Translations under genes and position numbers: made by a program | The notes under the pieces: generated by a model | Seen by the model: only the letters and a program-made list of their open reading frames with translations | The model's database searches: none | What the model was told of the DNA's origin: nothing | Shown here: positions 23,643-33,601 of the stretch, in pieces | Numbering within the stretch: the first letter of the stretch is position 1 | Layout of the letters: the number at the start of each line of letters is the position of its first letter | NCBI RefSeq assembly: GCF_006149005.1 | Contig: NZ_VBSL01000006.1 | Location: forward strand, 248,001-312,000 | From: Larkinella sp. C7 | GTDB taxonomy: Bacteria; Bacteroidota; Bacteroidia; Cytophagales; Spirosomataceae | Length of the DNA: 64,000 nucleotides | Direction of reading: 5' to 3'

Positions 23643-26129
23643 ATGCTGTCTCCGAACGAATTGGTTCCGTCGCCTACCTTGCTCATTGTCGAGGACGAAT
23701 TTATGATTGCCAACGACCTTCGGCGCATCCTGGAAAAGGCGGGCTACCGGGTTATTGGATTGGCCGGATCGGTTCCGGAAGCGATCACGATGGTCGAAAA
23801 GCAGCGACCGGATATTGTCTTGCTGGACATTTTTCTGGATGGCGATCAGACCGGCATCGATTTGGCGCACTGGCTGCGTGAAAAAAATACGCCCTTCGTT
23901 TACCTGTCAGCCAACCTGACGAGCCGTGTGCTGGAATTGGCCAAAGAAACACACCCGTTCGGGTTTTTGAACAAGCCGTTTCGCGAAAAAGACGTTCTGT
24001 CCACGCTGGAAATCGCCCGCTACCGGCACGCTCATAGTGAAGAAGCCCGTTTAAGGCAGCAACAGGCATTGCAAATGGCCGTGAACAATGCCATTGTAAC
24101 CATTCAGGATCGCAGCCAACTTTGTCTGGCTATTGCCGATCAAATCGATCAAATTGTTCCCTTTTCCTTCTTCAACCTGCGCATCGGTTTGTCCGACGAA
24201 ACCGCCAGTTACTGGCTGATGTTGCAAAAGGTCGCTCCTGGAGTCTTTGAGCGCATTGCGTTCACTTCGTTGGTGCAAAGTGAGCTGCGGGACGAAATGA
24301 TCGATGACCTGAAACGGGAGTCATTGGGCCAACCGGATAAGCAGAGCGGTATTTTCACCGAAACCGCCTTTGATCAACTGTGCGAACGGTACCCGGCCAT
24401 TCGCGCCTGCCGGGACCGTTTCGGCGTTCGGTCACTGGCGTTTTTTCCGATTCAATTGAAGCGGGAATCGTCTACTACCATCCTGTTGTCCAGCACGCTT
24501 GCCGACGGTTTTTCCCGGAAAGAGTATGACGCGATTAGTCTGATTATTCCCCAGATTGCGCTGGCCCTGAACAACCTGCTGGCTTACGAAGAAATCGAAG
24601 CCCACCGGCAGACCAAAGCGACGGAACTGGCCATTGTGACGGCTTTTCGGAATGGCAAAGACCGCGCTGAGATCGTTCCGCTGGTGGCGAAAGCGCTCAA
24701 CAACCTCCTGCCCATCGATGGGTTGGCGATTTTTCGGATTGATTCTACGAAGACCTCATCCACTACGACGACCGTGGTACAGAAAGTGGGCGGTTCATTC
24801 ACCCTGATGCCCGCTCAGGACTCCGTGGCCGCTCTGACTGGAATGACGCCCTGGTTTACGGAACCTGCGGACCAACAATCGCCGGAAACGGAAAAGCAGC
24901 GGAGACTGGCCGAGGCCGTGTATGGCAAAGGAGCCGACTGGAAAGCGTTTCTCTATATCCCGATTATGAGCAAAGGCCAGCCGATGGCATCGCTGTTGCT
25001 GGGTAGCAAAGCCGCGTATGCGTTTACCCGAAAAGACGTACTGGTTTTGCAGGAAATCGGCAGTCAGATCGCGCTGGCACTGGAAAATCTGGTAGCCTAT
25101 GAGCGAATCAGGGACTTGAGTGAGCAACTGGAACAGGAGAAGACGTATTTGACGGAGGAAATTAAAACCGGCCATAATTTCGAGGAGATTATTGGAACCA
25201 GTTCGGCCCTGAAAACCGTGTTTGAAAGTGTGGGGCAGGTCGCTAAAACGGATTCTACCGTACTGATTACGGGCGAAACCGGTACGGGAAAAGAGCTGAT
25301 TGCCCGGGCGGTACACAACCAGTCGAACCGCAAAAACCGGTCGGTGGTGAAAGTAAACTGCGCGGCACTACCCTCTCAACTCATGGAATCCGAACTGTTT
25401 GGCCACGAACGCGGAAGCTACACGGGGGCTACTGAAAAGCGGATTGGCAAATTTGAACTGGCGAATGGGAGTACTATTTTTCTGGACGAAATAGGGGAGC
25501 TTCCCCTGGAGTTGCAGGCCAAACTGCTCCGGGTGATTCAGGAAAAAGAGATTGAACGGCTGGGCGGAAAGGGACCGATCCAGGTGGATGTCCGGATCAT
25601 TGCGGCTACGAATCGAAACTTACAGCAGGAAGTGACGGCAGGCCGGTTTCGTTCGGATCTGTATTACCGACTGAATGTTTTTCCGATCCGATTGCCGCCC
25701 CTGCGCGAGCGATTGGAGGATTTGCTGCCGCTGACGACGCATTTTCTGCAAAAAATCGGCAAAAAACTGGGGAAACCGCTGACCGGGATTGCCAATTCGT
25801 CGCTGCAGCAGATGAGGCAGTATGCCTGGCCAGGCAACATTCGGGAGCTGGAACACGTGCTGGAGCGGGCGGCCATTCTGTCGCGCACTACCACGCTGGA
25901 ACTCGCCGAGCCGCTGCTGACGGGTTTGGCGATTCCGTCGGTTGCTTCACCGGCCTCTGCGGAAGTGGAACCTTTGCAGGCCACGATGCGAACGGCGATT
26001 CTGGCGGCTCTGGCAAAATCGGGCAATCGCATCCGGGGCGAAGGTGGGGCCGCCGAACTCCTGAACATCAAACCGACGACGCTGGAAGCGCGCATGAAAA
26101 AGCTGAACATCACCGTTCGGCCCGTTTAA
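23643..26129 (+). CDS. Response regulator / GAF / sigma54-dependent activator
   Basis: 828 residues from the ATG at 23643; an upstream start adds 26 unrelated residues. In order: a receiver domain (LLIVEDEF, phosphoacceptor Asp62 in [10 protein letters not shown], Lys in FLNKPF); two GAF-like regions, each ending [13 protein letters not shown] or [13 protein letters not shown]; a coiled linker ([14 protein letters not shown]); an AAA+ domain with Walker A GETGTGKE at 544; and a Fis-type helix-turn-helix ([12 protein letters not shown]). The sigma54-contacting GAFTGA loop reads GSYTGA (591-596). It converges on the histidine kinase gene, with 4 bases between stops. Confidence 0.93.
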   Translation: MLSPNELVPSPTLLIVEDEFMIANDLRRILEKAGYRVIGLAGSVPEAITMVEKQRPDIVLLDIFLDGDQTGIDLAHWLREKNTPFVYLSANLTSRVLELAKETHPFGFLNKPFREKDVLSTLEIARYRHAHSEEARLRQQQALQMAVNNAIVTIQDRSQLCLAIADQIDQIVPFSFFNLRIGLSDETASYWLMLQKVAPGVFERIAFTSLVQSELRDEMIDDLKRESLGQPDKQSGIFTETAFDQLCERYPAIRACRDRFGVRSLAFFPIQLKRESSTTILLSSTLADGFSRKEYDAISLIIPQIALALNNLLAYEEIEAHRQTKATELAIVTAFRNGKDRAEIVPLVAKALNNLLPIDGLAIFRIDSTKTSSTTTTVVQKVGGSFTLMPAQDSVAALTGMTPWFTEPADQQSPETEKQRRLAEAVYGKGADWKAFLYIPIMSKGQPMASLLLGSKAAYAFTRKDVLVLQEIGSQIALALENLVAYERIRDLSEQLEQEKTYLTEEIKTGHNFEEIIGTSSALKTVFESVGQVAKTDSTVLITGETGTGKELIARAVHNQSNRKNRSVVKVNCAALPSQLMESELFGHERGSYTGATEKRIGKFELANGSTIFLDEIGELPLELQAKLLRVIQEKEIERLGGKGPIQVDVRIIAATNRNLQQEVTAGRFRSDLYYRLNVFPIRLPPLRERLEDLLPLTTHFLQKIGKKLGKPLTGIANSSLQQMRQYAWPGNIRELEHVLERAAILSRTTTLELAEPLLTGLAIPSVASPASAEVEPLQATMRTAILAALAKSGNRIRGEGGAAELLNIKPTTLEARMKKLNITVRPV

Positions 26130-26133
26130 TCCA

Positions 26134-28437
26134 TCAGCTCGTCTGCAAAACCGTCCGCACCGGTTTTTTAGCCACGCTGAACAGCAGACTGATTTCCACC
26201 CCGTTTTCCTGTGTAATCTCCAATTGCCCCTTGATCTGTTTGCTCAACCCGCGAATCATCGTCAGGCCCAGTGAGTTGCTGCGGGTAACATCGAACCCGG
26301 CAGGCAATCCCACCCCGTCGTCGCTGATCATCAGTCGGTAGGTCTGCTCTTCGACGCTGGTTAGGGTGACGATGACGGTGCCGGGACGGTTTTGGGGAAA
26401 AGCATATTTGAGCGAATTCGTGACGGCTTCGTTGATGATCAGGCCCAAAGGCGTGGCCAGGGCTACATCGAATTGGACATCGACACTCATGACCTGAGGG
26501 TGAATGGTATTGAACCGGTCGAAGGATTCGATGAGGTAATCCACAATTTCGTGGATGTATTCCCGCATGTTGATCTGGGCCAGATTGTCGGATTGATAGA
26601 GTTTCTGGTGAATCAGGGCCATGACCTGCACGCGGTTCTGACTCTCGCGGATGGCGGCCAGAGCGGTCGGGTCGTTGAGAAAGTCAAACTGGGAGTTGAG
26701 CATACTGGAAATGACCTGCAAGTTGTTCTTAACCCGGTGGTGAATCTCCCGCAACATCCATTCGCGTTCTTCCAAAAGCCGTTCTTTGTCACTCAATACC
26801 TCCTGGAGCGACTGATTTTTCTGGTCAATCAGCCGCTGTTTCGTTTCGAGTTGCTGGTTGGTGCGTTGTTTCAGCCGGTAGCGGTTGTAGGTCAGTCCCA
26901 GGAGCAGGGTGAGCAGAACGGCCCCGCCAACCATGCTGTTGCGCTCAATTTCATTCCGGGATTTCTGCGCCAGATTCGCACTGGTCAGGAGTTGAATGTT
27001 TTTTCGGTTGAGGTCGAGTTGCTGTTCTCTTTTTTCGGTTTGAAACTCTACATTTAATCGCGCAATCTCCTTGTTTTTATTCTCACTATACAGCGAATCC
27101 TGAAGTGATTTGTAGGTTTTAAAGTGATTGATGGCGGTTAGGTAATGGCCCTGCGCGGAATCCAATCGAAACTGCATGAGATGGCTGGTGGCGATAATAC
27201 TTTTATTTTCCATCTGTTCAGCATTTTCAACATGTTCCTTTAAAAGGGGTTTCACTTGCTCAAGTTGATGCGTGTTGATCAGGAAATCAATCAGGGGCGG
27301 GTAGACCAGGATAATGGATAGATAGCCCGGATAAGCCTTTTTAAATTGCGCAACCTGATCGATCAATTGATTGTAATGGTACTGGGCCTGTTTATACTGG
27401 TTCTTGCTTTGATAAATCTTGAGGAATAAGCTATTTACCCTGATGTTGAAATATAAATCAGGCGCGGTATATTCTTTTTTTAGTTTCAAGAGGAAGGCAA
27501 TGGCCAGGTCGTATTGGCCTGATTTAAAATACGATGTACCCAGATTAGCGCCCACAAGGCCAATGGAGGGCAGGTCATTGTATTGCCGGGCTACCGCAAG
27601 CGAGCGCAGAAAATACTGAATGGCCTGTTTGTGATCATGCGCATCATCATAATTTATGCCAATCCGGTTATAAATGGTGCATAACTGCAGGGTGGTATCA
27701 TTTTGTTGTTCCGCCGTTTTTAAGGCTAACAACCCATACTTTGTCGCCATCCTGAAATCGCCGGTCGTGTTATATAATACTCCTAATAAATCATAGACAC
27801 CTTGCAAATTTGGATAGTTAATTTGTTTATAAATAGCCAGTGATTTTTTTAACAACTCAATTGCTTTGGTGGTATTTAAAAGGATATGGTAAAAGTCAGC
27901 CAGCTCCCGTAAGGTAGTGGCCTCTCGCTCTTGATTACCGACCTGCTGAAATAAAGGCAGCGCCCGTTCGTAATACGTGATTCGTTGCTTTAGTTCTTCA
28001 TCGTAACTGCCATAGGTGTTGCCCAATTCCATATAGGCAGCCGCCAGTTCGGCGACATGGCGGTTTTTAGTAAAGCGATGGATGGCCGTTTGACCAAACC
28101 GGCGGGCTTGCTGCGTATTTCCGCTTTCGCGATATGCCTGTGCACCAATTAAATACGCATTTCCTTCTCCTTTCTCATACTGTAAATACCGGCTGACCGA
28201 ATAACCCTGACGCACCAATAGCAAGGCCGTATCGAGATCGCTTGCCTGTTCGCCCGGTTTAAGGATGAAGCTCCGGGCCAGTTCCAGCAGCAGATTGGCC
28301 CGGTTGGTGTCGGGACGGCTTTGCTGGAGCAGCACTTTTAAGCTATCGATCGAATGGGTTTTTGCCTGCGCATGAGCACCCTGCTCACAAAGCAGCCATA
28401 GTCCCCAGAAAAGAAAGAAAAAAACGGATCGTCTCAT
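26134..28437 (-). CDS. TPR-repeat sensor histidine kinase (HisKA_2 type)
   Basis: 767 residues from the ATG at 28437, which opens the signal peptide MRRSVFFFLFWGLWLLCEQG. About 400 residues of TPR repeats follow (ELAAAYMELGNTYGSYDEEL, QGVYDLLGVLYNTTGDFRMA), then one transmembrane helix (SMVGGAVLLTLLLGLTYN), a coiled coil, the HisKA_2 phosphoacceptor in LREIHHRVKNNLQVISSML and a HATPase domain (NEAVTNSLKYAF, DDGVGLPAG, SLGLTMIRGL). The convergent response regulator is a likely partner by position, though genes of this class often work alone. Confidence 0.92.
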   Translation of the reverse strand: MRRSVFFFLFWGLWLLCEQGAHAQAKTHSIDSLKVLLQQSRPDTNRANLLLELARSFILKPGEQASDLDTALLLVRQGYSVSRYLQYEKGEGNAYLIGAQAYRESGNTQQARRFGQTAIHRFTKNRHVAELAAAYMELGNTYGSYDEELKQRITYYERALPLFQQVGNQEREATTLRELADFYHILLNTTKAIELLKKSLAIYKQINYPNLQGVYDLLGVLYNTTGDFRMATKYGLLALKTAEQQNDTTLQLCTIYNRIGINYDDAHDHKQAIQYFLRSLAVARQYNDLPSIGLVGANLGTSYFKSGQYDLAIAFLLKLKKEYTAPDLYFNIRVNSLFLKIYQSKNQYKQAQYHYNQLIDQVAQFKKAYPGYLSIILVYPPLIDFLINTHQLEQVKPLLKEHVENAEQMENKSIIATSHLMQFRLDSAQGHYLTAINHFKTYKSLQDSLYSENKNKEIARLNVEFQTEKREQQLDLNRKNIQLLTSANLAQKSRNEIERNSMVGGAVLLTLLLGLTYNRYRLKQRTNQQLETKQRLIDQKNQSLQEVLSDKERLLEEREWMLREIHHRVKNNLQVISSMLNSQFDFLNDPTALAAIRESQNRVQVMALIHQKLYQSDNLAQINMREYIHEIVDYLIESFDRFNTIHPQVMSVDVQFDVALATPLGLIINEAVTNSLKYAFPQNRPGTVIVTLTSVEEQTYRLMISDDGVGLPAGFDVTRSNSLGLTMIRGLSKQIKGQLEITQENGVEISLLFSVAKKPVRTVLQTS

Positions 28438-28635
28438 CAGAACGCGGGAAGTTAGAACAACAAATTGAAGCAACACGTCAGGACGAGTGTTGCTTCAACG
28501 AAATAGGTCGACGGTGTGAACTTGGTTTCTCTTTCTTAAAAATACGCCGGTAAAGCGCGTTGAATCAACGGTTTTCTCTTTTTATTTTCAGCATAGAACC
28601 CATACGGAGTCGCCGACGCGGCAACCAGGCGGTTG

Positions 28636-29631
28636 TCAGCTTAAGAACTTCTTCAATTCAGCCGCTGCGTGGGTGATGAGCGAGCGCGTACCGGGCACCT
28701 GACTCAGCGGATTGAGCAACCCCCAGTCGTGAATCATGCCCTGGTAGCGAATCAGCGTAACCGGCACTCCGGCTTCGTCCAGCTTGCGGGCATAGGCTTC
28801 GCCTTCGTCGCGCAGCACATCGTTTTCGGCCACCTGCACCAGCGTTGGCGGCAACCCTTTTAACTGCTCGAGGGTGGCTTGCAGCGGGGCCGCGTAATAT
28901 GATCGGCGGTCTTCCGGATTCGGGGCGTAACTGTTCCAGAACCAGATCATCATGTTGCGGGTCAGAAACCGGTCAGTCGCGTATTGATGGTACGAAACCG
29001 TGTCAAAATCGGCGTTGGTAACGGGCCACAGCAACACCTGCAACCGAATTTTCGGACCGTTTTTGTCCTTAGCCATCAGCGCGACGGCGGCTGTCAGATC
29101 GCCCCCGGCACTGTTTCCAACGATGGCCAGCCGCGAACCGTCGACGTTTAGCTCCGGCCCGTTTTCGGCCACCCACTGGAGAGCGGCATACGACTCATGG
29201 AGCGCTACGGGAAACCGGGCTTCCGGCGAGCGGCTGTAATTGACAAAAACCGCTACGGCCCCCGACTCGACCACCAGATCGCGCACCAGACGCTGGTGGG
29301 TCGGAAAGTCGCCCAGCACCCAGCCCCCGCCGTGGAAAAACAGGAAAACGGGGAGAATCCCGGCGGCCCCCGCCGGGCGCACGATGTCCAGATCCACGCT
29401 TAAACCGTCCTGCGAAATGGTCTGATGCGAAACATAAATGCCGGACAAATCGACCTCGACCGACGTTTGGGCCGATTCCAGCACCGCCCGGGCCTCTGCC
29501 GGACTGAGTTGTTCCATCGGTGTGCCTCCACCGCTGTTCAGGGCGTTCAGAAAAGCTTTGGTGTGGCTCTCGATGGCGGGGTCCGTTGCCGGATCGAGCG
29601 GTTCGATCGCGGGCAGTCTCTGTATTTCCAT
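28636..29631 (-). CDS. Alpha/beta hydrolase, hormone-sensitive-lipase-like esterase
   Basis: 331 residues. The oxyanion-hole motif is FLFFHGGGWVLGDF and the nucleophile elbow is GNSAGG (Ser). A likely catalytic Asp lies in VAENDVLRDEG and His in GMIHDWGLLN. No signal peptide is seen, so it is probably cytoplasmic. This group hydrolyses short-chain acyl esters. It is the last of three alpha/beta hydrolase genes on the minus strand; the next one upstream ends 24 bases away, so they may form one transcript. Confidence 0.92.
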   Translation of the reverse strand: MEIQRLPAIEPLDPATDPAIESHTKAFLNALNSGGGTPMEQLSPAEARAVLESAQTSVEVDLSGIYVSHQTISQDGLSVDLDIVRPAGAAGILPVFLFFHGGGWVLGDFPTHQRLVRDLVVESGAVAVFVNYSRSPEARFPVALHESYAALQWVAENGPELNVDGSRLAIVGNSAGGDLTAAVALMAKDKNGPKIRLQVLLWPVTNADFDTVSYHQYATDRFLTRNMMIWFWNSYAPNPEDRRSYYAAPLQATLEQLKGLPPTLVQVAENDVLRDEGEAYARKLDEAGVPVTLIRYQGMIHDWGLLNPLSQVPGTRSLITHAAAELKKFLS

Positions 29632-29654
29632 GTTCGTTTAAAATGAAATGTGCG

Positions 29655-30458
29655 TTAATTAATCTCCTTCAAAATGGTCACCAGCTCGTCCGGTTTGGCC
29701 CAGTAAGGGCTGTGGCTCGTGTTCATCGTATAGATTTTCGTGATTTTGCCCGGGTAGCCGTCGATCATGCGTTGCTGTAACGTAGGCGTGACGCCCTCAT
29801 CTTTCAGCGTTTTGATGTAGTATTTGGGGATTTTGCCAAAGTTGGCGTCCGTCAGACTGGCCTTGGCCGCAAAAACCGCCAGCGGTTCCGGCCGGGTTTT
29901 CGCCACCTCTTTCTGAATGGCTTCCGGCGCATCGACGGCAAAAACCTGAACCAGCACATTCGGCGGCAGAGAAGCCGTCAGGCCATCCGCTTCCGGATGC
30001 AGGCTGCGTCCCAGCAAACTCTCGGTATCAGAACTGGCCAGTTCGTACAACGTCTGGCCGTTTTTAGGCAGAAAAGCACACAGATACACCAGCTTCTCGA
30101 TTTTGGCCGGAATCTGCTCCGCCACCTGGGTGACGACCATGCCGCCCATGCTGTGACCCAGCAGGACCACTTTCCCCGAAATGGCATTGATTTTCTGGAC
30201 GACCGTGCTGACATACAACTCAAAATTGGCTTTGCTCACGGGGGTCTGGTCAGTGCCGTGGGCGGGCAAATTGAAGGCAACCACCGAATAACCAGCCTGT
30301 TCGAGCTTGGGCTTGATCAACTGCCAGGCCGACTCATCGGCGAATGTACCGTGTACGAATACGAAAGTCGGTTTGGGGGCCGCTTCCGTTTTGTCGTCGT
30401 CGCAGGACGTTGCCAGAAACGGACAGGCCAGGACAATAAGCATCAGGAGAAATTTCAT
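29655..30458 (-). CDS. Alpha/beta hydrolase, predicted lipoprotein
   Basis: 267 residues. The signal peptide MKFLLMLIVLACPFLATSC ends in a lipobox with Cys19, followed by DDD, so an envelope lipoprotein is expected. The hydrolase core has FVFVHGTFADESAWQLI, nucleophile GHSMGG and His in NTSHSPYW. It resembles the EstC/salicylate-esterase group of small alpha/beta enzymes. The substrate is unknown. It is the middle gene of three hydrolases on this strand. Confidence 0.9.
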   Translation of the reverse strand: MKFLLMLIVLACPFLATSCDDDKTEAAPKPTFVFVHGTFADESAWQLIKPKLEQAGYSVVAFNLPAHGTDQTPVSKANFELYVSTVVQKINAISGKVVLLGHSMGGMVVTQVAEQIPAKIEKLVYLCAFLPKNGQTLYELASSDTESLLGRSLHPEADGLTASLPPNVLVQVFAVDAPEAIQKEVAKTRPEPLAVFAAKASLTDANFGKIPKYYIKTLKDEGVTPTLQQRMIDGYPGKITKIYTMNTSHSPYWAKPDELVTILKEIN

Positions 30459-30555
30459 GATTTCAGACGTGTTTATGAGATAAAAAGTGTGGTTAGAATC
30501 AAAAAAATGGTGTGGAGTAAAGAACGGTATTTTGTATACGCAGCGTCTTTGGCGG

Positions 30556-31368
30556 TTAAACTGAAGCAGCTTTTTTCACCAGAACTTTCGTATCGATCCA
30601 GTCCAGAATAAAATCGGCGTCTTCCTGCCAGGTCGGCAACCCCAGCACGTAGTGATTGCGGCCACTGAATAACTTGTAATCCAGCACGGAACCATTGAAT
30701 TCATAGGCTCTGAAATTTCGGATGTTCAGGTGAGCCGGGGTGATGTGGTCCAGATCGCCCGCCGTAAACAGCAAGGGCGCGTGCGGTTTGGCATAATCCA
30801 CCTTAGAGACATTCGTCAGGGCGCCCCGGGCAACGGTTTTTGATTCCGGGATGATGTATTTTTCGTACGAAGCCTGCTGTTCTTCGAGCGGCATGCCGTT
30901 GACGAAGGCATATTGCCAGTCTTCAAACGACATCAGATACGTTTCCTCCAGGTCGGTAAAGATGCCCAGTGATTTCCAGCCGGCTTTCAAAAACGAAAAC
31001 TCGTAGGGAAACACACCCAGGGGCGGAATGGAGTGGATGGCGACACCAGCCGCAGCCAGATCCCGGTTTACCATGATCTGCGTCAGCATCCCGCCGTAAG
31101 AATGCCCGATCACGATGGGTTTTTCGGGGAGTGCCTCGATGAAGTCTACATAATGATCGACCAGTTCGCCCAGCGTTAGCAGCGCCAGTTGCTTGTCGTT
31201 GGGCTGGCGGGCCCGGAGTTCGACGGCCGGGGCGTCTTTGTAAGGCCAGGGCGGAGCAAAGGTGGTATAGCCTTTGCATTCAAAATAGGTCCGCCATTCG
31301 TCCCAGCAGGTGTGGCTGACAAATGCGCCGGTGATGAACACGACGGTTTTTGAGGTGGAGTTTTTCAT
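30556..31368 (-). CDS. Alpha/beta hydrolase
   Basis: 270 residues. The core motifs are VVFITGAFVSHTCWDEWRTY (oxyanion hole region), nucleophile GHSYGG, Asp in FTAGDLDHITP and His in FSGRNHYVLG. There is no signal peptide. The family includes haloperoxidase-like and esterase enzymes; the substrate cannot be assigned. A 69-base block 44 bases upstream is repeated upstream of the next gene (31731), so the two may share a regulator. Confidence 0.9.
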   Translation of the reverse strand: MKNSTSKTVVFITGAFVSHTCWDEWRTYFECKGYTTFAPPWPYKDAPAVELRARQPNDKQLALLTLGELVDHYVDFIEALPEKPIVIGHSYGGMLTQIMVNRDLAAAGVAIHSIPPLGVFPYEFSFLKAGWKSLGIFTDLEETYLMSFEDWQYAFVNGMPLEEQQASYEKYIIPESKTVARGALTNVSKVDYAKPHAPLLFTAGDLDHITPAHLNIRNFRAYEFNGSVLDYKLFSGRNHYVLGLPTWQEDADFILDWIDTKVLVKKAASV

Positions 31369-31411
31369 TTTTTTCTGGTTTTTAAGAATCGGTTGTTTAG
31401 AAAGAACGGGA

Positions 31412-31480
31412 CAAAGGTCGGCTCGACGTCCGGGAGATTACTGGTACGAATTGACGACAAAGCGGTAAGAATCACGGAAA
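31412..31480 (-). promoter_or_regulatory. Duplicated promoter-like block, copy 1
   Basis: This block aligns without gaps to 31820-31888 (56 of 69 bases; the last 27 identical). Read on the minus strand it begins TTTCCGTGATTCTTACCGCT and ends CCGACCTTTG, a -7-like element about 43 bases before the ATG at 31368. The strict conservation of the distal 27 bases fits a regulator site. Confidence 0.55.
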
Positions 31481-31515
31481 ACGCTGGCAATCCGTGGTTT
31501 TTTCCGGTAATGATG

Positions 31516-31731
31516 CTAGGGGTTAATCAGAGACGTGATGACGTATTGAGTGGTCCAGGCTATAAAAAAGATCAGTAAGATCCATACCCAGGAGGGAACG
31601 TTTGACAGCGTTAGTTTTACCAAACGCCACATGATGAGGATGGCCAATAGGGAAACAACAACGACTACGATCAGTGAAAACGCGATTGATGCGAGGATTT
31701 CCGGAAAGAGGAGTTCATCAAGGGGCTCCAT
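31516..31731 (-). CDS. Small two-helix membrane protein, unknown
   Basis: 71 residues. There are two transmembrane helices, about 9-36 (LASIAFSLIVVVVVSLLAIL) and 46-66 (PSWVWILLIFFIAWTTQYVI), with an acidic N-terminus (MEPLDELLF). No family is recognised. A conserved promoter-like block lies 89 bases upstream and is shared with the neighbouring hydrolase gene, which supports it being a real gene. Confidence 0.6.
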   Translation of the reverse strand: MEPLDELLFPEILASIAFSLIVVVVVSLLAILIMWRLVKLTLSNVPSWVWILLIFFIAWTTQYVITSLINP

Positions 31732-31819
31732 AGTACCGACTGGACGCGGAAAAAGAAGGAGCGGAGAAGCAAAAGAAGGTTGTCATGATTCCGGGAACGA
31801 GTTGTCTGATCGTCCCGGG

Positions 31820-31888
31820 CAAAGGTCGGTTCCTTCTGCGGGAGAGGACCGGTAAAAATCAACGACAAAGCGGTAAGAATCACGGAAA
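31820..31888 (-). promoter_or_regulatory. Duplicated promoter-like block, copy 2
   Basis: Same block as 31412-31480, here 89 bases before the ATG at 31731. The minus-strand order is a 27-base identical segment, 36 variable bases after its TTTGTC, then GACCTTTG. The identical length in both copies suggests fixed spacing between an upstream site and the -7 element. Confidence 0.55.
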
Positions 31889-31900
31889 TGAACTTGGCTA

Positions 31901-31985
31901 TTACACAGGGTTGATCAGAGAAAATCAGAGGTCATCAGAAAAATTTTCTGATAAACCCCGATTATCTCTGATCAACTCTGTGTAA
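31901..31985. repeat. Long inverted repeat IR-C with period-10 arms
   Basis: The arms are 31901-31942 and 31944-31985, 42 bases with 36 matching, separated by a single base, so the whole forms an almost continuous hairpin. ATCAGA recurs at arm positions 14, 24 and 34, an exact 10-base step. It starts 4 bases after the stop codon of the minus-strand acyltransferase gene. Confidence 0.88.
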
Positions 31986-31989
31986 CAAC

Positions 31990-32625
31990 TCATCCGACTT
32001 TCTTCGCCGGATTACCGAACACCGTCGTCCCGGCTTCCACGTTCTCGATCACAACGGAACCCGCGCCGATCCGGGCGTTTTTGCCAATGGTGACGCCCGC
32101 AATAACCGTTACACCCGTACCAATGAAAGCGCCTTCTTCGATGGTGACCGCCGAATTAATGGAACTGCCCGTTCCGATGTGGACAAAATCGCCGACTTTG
32201 GCCTGCGACTCGATGACCGAACCCGACTGAATGATGCAATGCTGGCCGATTTCTGCAAACGGGTTGATCACCACCCGGGCCGCAATCAGATTCCCGTGGC
32301 CGAGGGTGGCCGTAGCGGCCATAACGGCGGTATCGTGAATGGCGTTGACGGGTTGAACGTGCCGCCGGTCGTTCAGCATTTTGACCAGTTTTTTCCGGAC
32401 GCGGGTGTCGTCCACGGCCACGAAGGCTTCACATTTATGGCCGATGAGTTTCAGAAAACCGTCGTCGTCGGTTTCACCCAACACCGTCACGTCCCCGAAT
32501 TCCTTGCCGTGTAATTTTTTATCGTCATCCAGCAAACCGTAGACGACCACACCGTTGCGCTGAAAAATGTCCAACGCCGTGACGCCCAAACTGCCTGCTC
32601 CCAAGATGAGTACCGGATTCTCCAT
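31990..32625 (-). CDS. Sugar acyltransferase, NeuD/PglD-like
   Basis: 211 residues. An N-terminal Rossmann-like domain (VLILGAGSLGVTALDIFQRN, YGLLDDDKKLHG) is followed by a left-handed beta-helix of hexapeptide repeats (VVINPFAEIGQHCIIQSGSV, GAFIGTGVTVIAGVTIGKNA) ending VFGNPAKKVG. NeuD/PglD enzymes acetylate amino-sugars for surface glycans, using acetyl-CoA. No sugar-biosynthesis partner lies next to it, and the substrate is open. An inverted repeat follows its stop. Confidence 0.9.
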   Translation of the reverse strand: MENPVLILGAGSLGVTALDIFQRNGVVVYGLLDDDKKLHGKEFGDVTVLGETDDDGFLKLIGHKCEAFVAVDDTRVRKKLVKMLNDRRHVQPVNAIHDTAVMAATATLGHGNLIAARVVINPFAEIGQHCIIQSGSVIESQAKVGDFVHIGTGSSINSAVTIEEGAFIGTGVTVIAGVTIGKNARIGAGSVVIENVEAGTTVFGNPAKKVG

Positions 32626-32640
32626 GTTGATTGAATTACA

Positions 32641-32657
32641 TTAAGGTATTGTTAACA
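32641..32657. promoter_or_regulatory. TTAA direct repeats with 11-base step
   Basis: TTAAGG at 32641 and TTAACA at 32652 are 11 bases apart, in the divergent gap between the acyltransferase and LpxH-like genes. They resemble the PhoP/PhoB-type repeats at 5843 and 40421 but are weaker and could be chance. Confidence 0.2.
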
Positions 32658-32739
32658 AACCGCATAACCGTCCGAAAAAGTTTGCAATCCGGTAAAATTG
32701 AGGAAATACCGGACTCATACACAAACCGTATTTTCGGAC

Positions 32740-33525
32740 ATGAAACAAAACACTCATTTCCGAACGATCGTCATTTCGGATGTGCATTTGGGAACGAGCG
32801 GTTCGAAGGCAAAGGAAGTCACTGACTTTTTGAAGTACTACAGTTGTCAGAAATTAATTCTCAACGGCGACATCATCGACGGCTGGCAACTGCGCCGGGG
32901 GGGCGAATGGAAAAAGAAACACACGGCGTTCTGGCGGGCCATTTTGAAGGCGATGGACCGGCACGACACCCGCGTGATCTACCTGCGCGGGAATCACGAC
33001 GATTTTCTGGACCAGATCATGCCGTTGCGGCTTGGGAAATTCTTTTCCATCCGGAAAGATTACGTTCTGAATTCCGGCGAAAAACGGTTTTACATCACCC
33101 ACGGCGACGTTTTTGATACCATCACGACGCAGATGAAATGGCTGGCCTACCTGGGTGATATTGGCTACACGTTTCTGCTCTGGGTCAACAAATTTTACAA
33201 CAATTACCGCGCCTGGCGGGGACTTTCGTATTATTCGCTGTCGCAAAAGATCAAAAGCCGGGTGAAACAGGCGGTGAGTTACATCTCGGATTTTGAAGAA
33301 AAACTGACCGAACTCGCCAAAGCCCGAAACTGCGACGGCGTCATTTGCGGCCACATTCACCAACCGGCCATCCGCCAGTTCGACGACCTGATTTACATGA
33401 ATTCCGGCGACTGGGTGGAATCGCTGAGCGCCCTGGTCGAAGATCACGACGGCAACTGGAACCTCCTGTATTATAGCTCCGAACTCGAAAAAGCCGAGTC
33501 CCAACCCGCCCTATACCAGGCTTGA
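32740..33525 (+). CDS. UDP-2,3-diacylglucosamine diphosphatase-like metallophosphatase (LpxH-like)
   Basis: 261 residues from the ATG at 32740; an upstream ATG adds 14 unlike residues. Calcineurin-type metal motifs are present in order: SDVHLG, NGDIIDGW, RGNHDDFLD, THGDVFD and GHIHQP. The LpxH-like group of Bacteroidota hydrolyses UDP-2,3-diacylglucosamine to lipid X in lipid A synthesis; members differ, and some have other roles. It is probably a peripheral inner-membrane enzyme. It stands alone upstream of sbcD with a 76-base gap. Confidence 0.88.
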   Translation: MKQNTHFRTIVISDVHLGTSGSKAKEVTDFLKYYSCQKLILNGDIIDGWQLRRGGEWKKKHTAFWRAILKAMDRHDTRVIYLRGNHDDFLDQIMPLRLGKFFSIRKDYVLNSGEKRFYITHGDVFDTITTQMKWLAYLGDIGYTFLLWVNKFYNNYRAWRGLSYYSLSQKIKSRVKQAVSYISDFEEKLTELAKARNCDGVICGHIHQPAIRQFDDLIYMNSGDWVESLSALVEDHDGNWNLLYYSSELEKAESQPALYQA

Positions 33526-33601
33526 TTCGTTATTTTCCGCATTTGATTTTCGCCAGCATCCGGTATTTTTCGCTAACTTCCGGTATTAGAAGCTCTGGCA
33601 T

